Of a stretch of DNA of 64,000 nt, positions 55,595 to 64,000 are shown piece after piece. Source of the stretch: Nannobrachium achirus (taxonomy: Eukaryota; Chordata; Actinopteri; Myctophiformes; Myctophidae). Location: NCBI GenBank assembly GCA_963921795.1, contig OY997661.1, positions 41,327,966-41,391,965 of the forward strand, written 5' to 3'. How positions within the stretch are numbered: the first letter of the stretch is position 1; the number at the start of each line of letters is the position of its first letter. The notes beneath the pieces were generated by a model. It did no database searches. It saw only the letters and a list, made by a program, of their open reading frames with translations, and had not been told where the DNA came from. Position numbers and translations under genes: made by a program.

Positions 55595-58500
55595 GTGAGT
55601 TTGTTTGTTTGGGGGACATTTTCTTAATGACTTTTCGTTGTTTCAACAGGTTCGTTTATGCTTATCCATTAAAGTTCATCCTCTGTGAAACGACTAGCCG
55701 GAAATGACCGTCGTTACGACATTTCCCCCCAAACTTTTTAGCTCGAGACTAAAAAAGAAACGACGTTAGTCTAGTCCCAAACTAGTGAAAACGGCAGATT
55801 TACAAGCCCACAAGGCGTCGCCAGTTTGGGGATTTTCGGCTAGTTTCACTACTCAAACATTTGTTTTCTAATTCAGGGAAGTCCTTATACATATTTGTGT
55901 TTATCCACGAAGTTACTTGAATCACTGAATTTTCCCATGAAGTTATTTAAATCATTGAATTTTCTTGGTTTTGAGTGATATTAAAAAAAAAATATCGAAA
56001 TTAAATGTAGGAAATCAAAAATTAAGTGGCCCATAAAGAAATGTGTCTACTGGACCAAATGACTTGGCTATTTTGCCTAAACATGAAGGCACTAGTCCAC
56101 TCCACACAGCTGCAGACAGTGCCTGTGTGATGACATGCCACCGAGCTCCAACGTCTAGCATACATACATGTCTGTCTCACACTTAAAAGTGATATAAACT
56201 CTTAATGGTGGCGTTTCTATCAAGTCAATCACTTAAAGAAGGCTGTGTCTTGTGTTTTGTACTCTTGTTTTGTGTTTCACCCCCCAGTTGTTTGTTTGTC
56301 TACGTTTTGTCGAGGAGTTGCGTCACCCATGCAGTTCAATAGACGTTGAGGCCATATATTTCGTCGTACGACGGTTCTGTCGCCCCTAGGGGTCCTCCCT
56401 ATGTTCCCCACTCCCCCCCCCCCCCCCCCCAAAAAAAAAGGTTCTATGTTCCCCACTTCCCCCCCAAAAAGGTTCTATGTTCCCCGCTCAACCATAAAAA
56501 TAATCTATTCTATGTTCCCCACCAAAAGAAATAAGTATATGTTCCCAACTCATGCAGGAAATGGTGGGATATCTGGGCACTAAAGAACATGTGGGCAATC
56601 CTAATTTAGGTGCCCAGATGTCTCCACCCCTAAGTGCCCACTCGTCTAGGTGCCCACTCGTCCAGATGTCCAGGCTCTGTTCTCAACCTCCCCAGTCTCC
56701 TCCACCGCCTGGCCAGTCGTTAAGTCAAGAAGCCAAATAGCTCGTTAACGCAAACTTTTGTTAGGTTTCCAAATGGCTCTTGTGTGTTTGCTTTCACCCA
56801 GATGCTGCAAACACAGGCTACTGTTTAAAAGGTGTCTTTGGGCCAGCAGGAAGCAGCATTGTGTGCGAGTCCTCCCTCTTGTTTGTGAGACAAAGTTTGC
56901 ATTGTCTGTAATTGCATTGTCTGTCGTTTAAATGTCCCATGTTGAAAGGGAGCTTTAACAGTGCATGGCTTTTGTCAGTTTGAGGACAGCATGAAAGCAC
57001 TACTAGTCTTTTGTGCATCATTCCCCAGACTGCATGGAAGGAGAGCGGACACTGGACAGCTGATCTGAATCACAGCACACTGTCTGAAATCAAACCACAG
57101 TACACATGAAGGAATTCATCCGTGGTTCACAAGTATCCTCAATTGGCTAAGAAGCGGTGTAGTTATGTGGGACAGACAGACTTGACAGAAATATAGGTAG
57201 AACTCATAATGTAGGCAAAACTTCTTTCAGTGGGTATCTGCCAGTGGGGTGTGAATTTCACTTGGTACGCTGCTGAGGTTTTTTAGAGTATTATTGGCAA
57301 GTTCAGAGGTGAAATGTTTGGTTAAGCTGATAAGTAGGCTGTATCTGAGTCTGCACCAACGTGAGCATGTAGTTTAGAAGTCAGGGCTAATGCTTGGCCG
57401 TATCTGAAATTTGTATTATTACATTTCGGTTTGCCTAAATCAATATGGGCCAATTTAATTGGGACGCTTGTGACCACAGTGTCATGGGGTTCGAACGTGT
57501 GGCGCCTTGTAGGAAGTGAAGTCTTCCTAAATGAGTCGCCTCATTGTTGTCTTTATGTGTGATTTGATAACTGCGATTATGTAACCTAGATATTATATCC
57601 ACCTATTTGTGGCACTTGGGGATCGGGACACACCTGAGTCCTCTTTTGAAACAAAGAGTTGATAATACGTTTCACTCTGACAATGACATTCTTCTTTGTT
57701 GCCTTTTCTTCCCATGATATTTTGCGCAACCAGGGTTTGCCCTCGGAAAAATAAAAGCTTGAAATAGAGACTCTTGAATATCGATCAGATTGTTTTCGGG
57801 AAGAAACCAAACACAGCTTGAACTGGGGCATGTGGAATTGCATGCCATGTAAAGGGACAATCGGGATTCAAATGGCTTTGTATATAAAGCATTGTTCTGA
57901 TGCCTAATATTTGCAATGCCACTATTGTCTTGATGTGAATAAGAGTTACTTAACATAATTTAAATAGTGTATGCCATTTGCCACAACGCGCTTAACATAG
58001 ATCAAGAGAAAAAAAATAGACCTGAATCTTAACATTGTGCTGGCATTTTTTTACTGAGCCATTTAACACTCCTTACAGATTTCTAAGTACTTTAGCATTG
58101 GTAATATTTTTGGGCTATTCAAATGCGTATACTATTAACTAATAACATAACCGGTTAACCCATTTAGAATGTGATTTGGGTCTGGGACATTGCCCGAAAA
58201 CAATTCTGTATGCTTGAACACATTTGATGTCAACACAACTTTTAGCTCTTAATCATGGACTCTATGCTCACTTTGATCTGTGATCACACGTAAGTGTCCT
58301 AAACAGGGTAGGTAATTGTATGACAAAAGGGGAAACGGATGTTCCTTTAATGTAGACACTTTTTAGAAGTAGTCCCAAGGACTGCAGCTCATTCCCAAGG
58401 ACTGCAGCTCATTGAATGCTCTCAATCATCATAGTCTGTTGAATTTAACATTGCTCTTTTCCTGAACTGAACAGGCATTAGCCAAACTTCTACTGTTGAT

Positions 58501-58640
58501 TGGACAGCAGAGTTATCATGCACAATAGACTCAAGCGCAGCTACCCCCTCAAACAACAAAGGGAAAAACGTGAATTGCCCCCAATCACTACACCAGTTTA
58601 GCCCATCCACCCAAACTATACCCCATATACTGTAGTTGCA
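55595..58640 (+). other. Long 5' intron, mostly unique
   Basis: Holds a half-site of the palindrome module at about 55,790-55,845, a C- and A-homopolymer segment with repeated CTATGTTCCCCAC (56,398-56,535), and no recognisable exon. Confidence 0.45.
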
Positions 58641-58649
58641 GCTTGCCAG

Positions 58650-58914
58650 CTAATTGCGACTGTCAGGTCGCAGTTACTAATTGAAAACCAGTCAGTATGT
58701 CCGTCACGTCACACTTTTGGCCCTACTCTTATCTCCGGCACCGTTGCCCCTATCCATGACAAACTTTGCAGTTTGCACACACACTCCTTGGCTGGCAAAC
58801 CACAACCTCCGCCCCTGATTTCTCACATGCCCCTCTTCTAGCGCCACCATGAAGTTGCAGAGTGTATTCATGCGACCTGACAGTCGCTTATCTCCCGATT
58901 AGGGAGTCTTACTG
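58650..58914 (+). mobile_element. Helitron-like element, short copy
   Basis: Starts AATTGCGACTGTCAGGTCGC and ends GCGACCTGACAGTCGC, hairpin CTCCCGATTAGGGAG, TCTTACTGA followed by T (CTRR rule kept with A). Internally deleted. Confidence 0.7.
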
Positions 58915-59452
58915 ATACTTTGATGTTGGCTCTAGCTGCGGAGGTCTGGATTGATGGAAACTATTTAGAATATTGACTTCCAGCAGTGCTGTTGACTTTT
59001 TTAAAACATTTTTTAAATTGCTTTTATTTGATGGGTTTCAACCACGGCACTGACGCTTTTTGTTATATGAATTGTGTCCCAAAGCCCCCGAGTAAAGCAC
59101 TCACGACATGAATTCAGCTTAATGTTTGACATTATCAGTCTTTTACTTTTAATAAATGCTTGAGTCGTTCATCCCCAAAGTTTAAAGCACTTGCCACAAA
59201 GCTATCCTGGGCAGGCGACATAACATAGTGTTTTAACATTGAACTAAATGTATTACAAGGTCGGGTGGATCATTTGTATTTAATCAGGCGTATACACCCA
59301 AAAGGTTTACCACATGCCCAGTTTGTCTTGTTTGCTATTTGATGTGACTGGTTGTTGAACAGTAAAAAGCACTGATCTTTAATGGTTCTCATCACCAGTG
59401 TACATCTCTTTGCTTGTCTCTTCCCAGCGCGGGTCTATAGAACATTGGCATC

Positions 59453-62444
59453 ATGAGTTGGAGCTTCATAACACGGTTCTTGGATGAGATATCCAACCAC
59501 AGCACCTTCGTGGGGAAGGTGTGGCTCACGGTGCTACTCATTTTCCGCATTGTGCTGACCGCGGTTGGAGGTGAGACTAGGGGTGGGCGATATGGAAAAA
59601 TAAAATATCACGATATTTTCCCAAGCTGTATCATGATACACGATTTTATCACGATTCTTTTTCACGTTGGTTTTTATGGTTATTTTTCAAGGTACTTGAC
59701 AAAAACTAGACTCTCTGGGTTCCTTTTGGGAGGTCTAAATTGAACTTTACAAGTCTGTAACTCTGACAGTATACAAATGAAACCAAATGGACCCGTAAGG
59801 GTCCATTTGGTTTCATTTGTATACTGTCAGAGTCAAATGGAGACCTTGACATTTTAAAGTTTGAGAACTACTGATTTAGACCAAAATGCAGGTTCAAATT
59901 GAATTCTGCAATGAATGTCTGTATTAATGATTAAACAGGATGTTTTACAAGGCTACAGTACGATACCTCTGAAAATGCATATCGTGGAGACATTGTACCG
60001 TCTCAACGATAATTATCACCATATTGCCCACCCCCAGGTGAGACCATCTACCACGATGAACAGAGCCAGTTCACGTGCAACACTCAGCAGCCTGGATGTG
60101 AAAACGTCTGCTACGACGCCTTCGCTCCACTCTCCATGGTCCGCTTCTGGTCATTTCAGGTGAGCTGTTTTTTTATACATAAAACATGCTGGAAATCTTT
60201 AGGCCTTTAACTGGTTGCCATGGGGAATATTATAGGGCTTTTTAACAAAAGTATCACTTACAGCAGTGGTTCTCAACCTGTGGGACGGCCCGGACGGGAC
60301 CCTCGGGAGTCCCCAAATTATTTTGTGGGGTCCCCAGATGATTAACTTAATATGCAAATAGTTTTCTCACTCAACAGTAAACAAACCAACATAACGTTTA
60401 AGTCTATAGAGGGCATCTGCACATTTCTAAAGTGACAATTTAAGGACTTTTTAATGGCTCTAAAATGACAAATTAAACATTGACCAAATTGTCAAATATT
60501 AGTGGCAGAAACTGTGAAAATAGCCGATCTACATGCTCACAACGCCTCACAACTGTGAGCCTGTAGATCTGTTATTTTCACAATAGAACCGTGTATTGTT
60601 ATAGAAAATGTAATGCCTCAACTCTTAGTGCACTAGATGCAGTATTTGAATTTGCTGGTTATTTAGACCTGGCATTAAAATAAAATGGGGTTTTAAGTGG
60701 TTAAAAGAATAATTACAAATAATGTTTTTACACTAAACATGATTTTATGATTTGTCTATCCAGGTCATCATGATTACCTGGCCCACCATCATGTACCTTG
60801 GTTTTGCCATGCACAAGATCGCCCGCATGGGGGACAGCGACTACAGGCCCCTCAACCATGGCGGGCGCAGGAGGATACCTATTGTGAACAGCAGGCCGGA
60901 CCGGGACTACGAGGATGCGGATCTCGACGAGGACAATCCCATGATGGAGGAGGAGATTGAGCATGAGAAGGAGAAGGAGCCACCTGCAGCAAGTAAGATG
61001 AACATTCTCAACTTGAGTTGAAGTTGCTAATTGTCAGATTCCACTGGTTTTACCACTGTAATCCTGGCATCACCATTTAAACCAGGGGTTTTCAAAGTGG
61101 GTGACGGGGAACCCTGGGGTGTCGCGACGGCAGTCCAGGGGTGCCGCGAGATCATTTGATAGTATTTGGAATTTATTTGGACACCTGAAAGAATATTTAG
61201 TATCATTTTAAACTTGAAGTACAAAGTTATTTTCAGTCAGTTCTAACCAAAATGGCTATAATCTCAACGGTTTCCTTGCAACATAATCACTAAAATATTG
61301 TCACTGTCGGGCAGAAACCTTGTATCTCCAAGTTTCAAATTTGTACGTCTTTTGGTAAAGCAAAGCCCCGCTTCATCATACAAGACTGTCGCACAAAACT
61401 AGTGAGAACAGCCGATCTACAAGCACACAAAGCCTCGCGATGCGTGCTTGTAGATCTGCTGTTTTCACTCGTTTATTTTATAGATGATAAATGCAAAACA
61501 AACGGTTTTGGACATACAGGGTTTCCACCCGACAACAACGATATGCTATAAATATAAGGTGCTGGGAGTGAAAATTATAATGTAGGGGTGCCTCGGATAA
61601 AAAAAAAATGGGGTGCCCTGAGACAAAAAAGTTTGGGAACCCCTGTTCTAAACATTAATGTAAAACGTCACAACCAGATTGCGATAAAGGTGAATGAAAC
61701 AACTTGGTGGCATTATCCAGGTCAGATGTTTATGATCACGTGTCTGTCCTTCAAGGTGGTGCAGCGAAGCATGATGGACGGCGTCGGATCCTGCGTGATG
61801 GACTGATGAAGGTCTACTTGTTCCAGCTGGTGTCGCGTGCATCCTTCGAGGCGGCCTTCCTCTTTGGCCAGTACACCCTGTATGGCTTTGAGGTGCTGCC
61901 CTCTTTCATCTGCAAGCGCGACCCCTGCCCACACACTGTTGACTGTTACATCTCACGACCAACAGAGAAGACAATCTTCCTCCTGATCATGTATGTAGTC
62001 TCTTTCCTCTGCCTGCTCCTCACCTGCCTCGAGATGGTTCACCTGGGCGTAGGGGGCCTTCGCGACACCTTCCGCCGCCGCGCCACTCTCAGGTCGAACC
62101 CGCGACCTCCTGCCCCGTCCACACGGCGCCCGCTCGCCATGGCCCCTCCGGGTTACCACGCGGTCACCAAGAAGGATCACTGCAGCAAGCTGAGGGAGGG
62201 AGGGTCCCTGGGGGACTCGGGCAGGGCCAGCCCACCGCCCAGGGAGCTGGAGAGGCTGCGACAGCACATGAAGTTGGCCCAGCAGCACCTGGACCTGGCC
62301 TACCCGATGGAGGAGGGGGGGAGCCCATCACGTAGCAGCAGCCCTGATGTCAACGCTGCAGCGCAGGCTGCCGCTGATCAGAACCGGCTCAACTTCGTCC
62401 ATGACGAACTCAGCGATAAAGGTACAGCTAATATTATTAACTGA
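59453..62444 (+). CDS. Gamma-group connexin (Cx43.4/Cx45-like, gjc4 type)
   Basis: A four-pass gap junction protein of 382 residues. Coding exons are 59,453-59,570, 60,038-60,159, 60,764-60,992 and 61,765-62,444. The N-terminus [18 protein letters not shown] and TM1 are followed by extracellular loop 1 with [12 protein letters not shown] (C-x6-C-x3-C), TM2, an acidic cytoplasmic loop ([17 protein letters not shown]), [10 protein letters not shown]3, loop 2 [12 protein letters not shown] (C-x4-C-x5-C, gamma-group spacing) and TM4. The sequence is closest by memory to fish Cx43.4 (gjc4). Most vertebrate connexins have an unbroken coding exon; here three introns interrupt it and the first is a transposon. 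The 3' end is uncertain: AAAG|GTACAG at 62,421 could be a donor to a further exon instead of the stop at 62,444. Confidence 0.9.
59578..60036. mobile_element. hAT MITE that constitutes connexin intron 1
   Basis: TAGGGGTGGGCGATATGG to CCATATTGCCCACCCCCA, 459 bp, with 8-bp duplication GGTGAGAC (59,570-59,577; 60,037-60,044). Same family, same inner modules and nearly the same length as the copy at 11,942-12,405. The intron is 59,571-60,037. Confidence 0.93.
60264..60600. mobile_element. CAGTGGTTCTCAACC-family hAT in connexin intron 2
   Basis: Starts CAGTGGTTCTCAACCTGTGG, holds CCCCAGATGATTAACTTAAT and a palindrome at 60,513-60,582. The right terminus is missing. Confidence 0.75.
61083..61645. 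mobile_element. CAGGGGTTTTCAAAG-type hAT in connexin intron 3
   Basis: Ends CAGGGGTTTTCAAAGTGGG and GTTTGGGAACCCCTG with diverged 8-bp duplication ATTTAAAC/TTCTAAAC. It contains a GTCGGGCAGAAACC-type MITE (about 61,300-61,545) at the same internal position as the 18,097 copy, with a palindrome at 61,400-61,469. Confidence 0.85.
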
Positions 62445-64000
62445 TAATGTAAGTAGCCGATCTACAAGCTTCAAATGCATCACAACGTACTGTGAGCTTG
62501 TGGATCGGCAATCTTTGAAAAAGCGGTTAATTCTACAAATCAAAAGGCTTTATACAAAACAAAGGGCATACAAATGGTTATTAGAGAGTTAAATAATGGG
62601 TAATTAGACTTGAGTTAAAGCTTCAATCTGTAGTGATGTCATTACGTGCGCATCCCGCATCAAAAACTCATTCAAGTCGCCCAGGGACTCATTCATGTCA
62701 TGGTCCTGGGGTCCCGGGGATGCGCCTCCATTGGAGTCCATGTTAAAATAATTTACCGGGTCGCGGTAAAAGAAAAACATTTTAAAATTCCACAGACACC
62801 ACCATTGTTCATGGGTGAAAGCATCCTACTTTACCCTACGTTAACACAAATAAAATCCACGTAGAAAGTCTTAAACAGGCGATAGAAACATCAATGTTTT
62901 TATTCCACCAACCTCCGACGCCATTTTGCACGCCCGAATTCATTAGGGGCATATGTTTTAGTAGTTCTAAGTTCAAACATTAGCCAAATTGTAAAACAAA
63001 TATAAGAAATAGGCAAATATTTTGAAAATAGTCGATCTACAAGCTCACAGTGCTCGAAAACATTGTATTGAGGACTCATAAAACTTTTCTGGGACCCACT
63101 TGAATGACCACCTGTGGGTCCCGGGACCCATTACATTGAAAACCTAGTAACATCACTGCTGATGTACTACCTCGGATATCTCTCCAAGATAGCGCCGCCC
63201 ATGGCTGCTGTGGTGACTATGAAAAATGTAGTATGCCAAAGCAAATTCCTATGTGTATTACACAATGGTTAATAAAGAAATCTGAATCTGAATCTGGTCT
63301 CCCACATTCTACCACTCGTCCAAGAGGCAATTGCAGCCTCTCCTTGGGAGATGATGTGACAATACTACTTATCAACCAGTAGGGTCTTTGACTATGGAGA
63401 CTACCTCTAACCACTGCAGATGTTCTAGTAATATTAATTAAAATCATTATTTTAATGAAGCAATCTGGAACTTGAATGAATGAATAAAAGATGATATATA
63501 ATTAAACTGCATTACAGCACAAGAATCAAAAACCTCAGTAAAAAGCAGCAGCAAAAGAGGTTATTACGGATTTGGAGTTTGTTACAGATACAGTATGTGA
63601 TGTATAAGAACGGAACTCTTCACATTTACTAAAAGGCAACAAAACAGCATGCTTTCAATTGAAACTCAAGTATCTGCAAGAAGAATTTACCATACATTTC
63701 TTTCATCCCCTTTTTTTCCCCTTTTTTCTTTTTTATCCATTAACTGATGACCCGGTTATCAAATTATTGGCTCATGAATGTGACAGAAACCAAGCTTAAT
63801 GGGGTGTGTAATTGATCTGGATGAACTACTCCTATAGGCACTGTATGCTTTGTATGAGGAATAGTGAAAATACACCAAGGTCAGTCTCATCGCAATTTGT
63901 TGTGGGGTGGAAAGAATTATGCCCAAAATATGGGTGCTACGTTTAATTGAGCCCCTTTTCCACAGGCCCAACTCCACACCGCCCACTTGTGCCAGGTTTT
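62445..64000. other. 3' flank of the connexin, no gene seen
   Basis: Holds an imperfect palindrome module at 62,455-62,518, a half-site at about 63,024-63,050 and (TCTGAA)n at 63,280-63,296. A further connexin exon could lie here but none was recognised. Confidence 0.45.

Overview
The window looks like a teleost fish genome. The coding genes are vertebrate: metadherin, a fish-type TRIM E3 ligase, an MRPS7-type terminal exon and a gamma-group connexin. The repeats are also fish-type: V-SINE, a Gmr1-like LTR element, dense hAT and TTAA MITEs, an RNase H-bearing LINE and long (TG)n arrays. The species cannot be fixed from sequence alone.

Layout. (1) 1-14,600: the 3' part of metadherin (mtdh, + strand), eight recognised coding exons between 670 and 12,698, then a long 3' UTR holding a 320-bp fold-back MITE. 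Its introns hold hAT elements and a three-level nest: a MITE split by a V-SINE, itself split by a young, whole-looking Gmr1-like Ty3/gypsy element (2745-8414). (2) 14,600-22,000: gene-free mosaic of hAT MITEs, Helitron-like pieces, a 43-bp minisatellite and microsatellites. (3) 22,195-23,562: an intronless TRIM gene (- strand) with RING, coiled coil and PRY-SPRY but no B-box. (4) 24,000-33,500: nested MITEs, including an array of CCATATATGG (CArG-type) palindromes. (5) 33,584-51,010: probably one + strand gene of unknown identity, with a first coding exon encoding a signal peptide and a terminal exon with a 2.8-kb 3' UTR. Its large intron space holds a 1.27-kb tandem duplication and a broken LINE (about 42,110-47,930). 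(6) 51,837-52,058: terminal coding exon of mrps7 (- strand), convergent with the previous gene. (7) 55,490-62,444: a gamma-group connexin (+ strand) with a noncoding first exon and four coding exons.

Two observations stand out. First, connexin intron 1 (59,571-60,037) is a single hAT MITE plus its 8-bp target duplication GGTGAGAC. The duplicated target gives the 5' splice site, the element end plus the target gives the 3' AG, and splicing restores the connexin frame exactly, so this reads as an intron born by transposon insertion in a vertebrate gene. Second, a 60-85-bp palindrome built on GATCTACAAGCTCACAACG recurs in complete or half form about 30 times, inside at least six MITE families with unrelated termini. 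It looks like a hitch-hiking hairpin module.

Other points: hAT copies flanked by direct repeats far longer than the expected 8 bp, chimeric MITEs in which one internal cassette carries different terminal repeats, and a transposon-borne TATA/CArG/AP-1 promoter-like cassette resembling the TRIM promoter.
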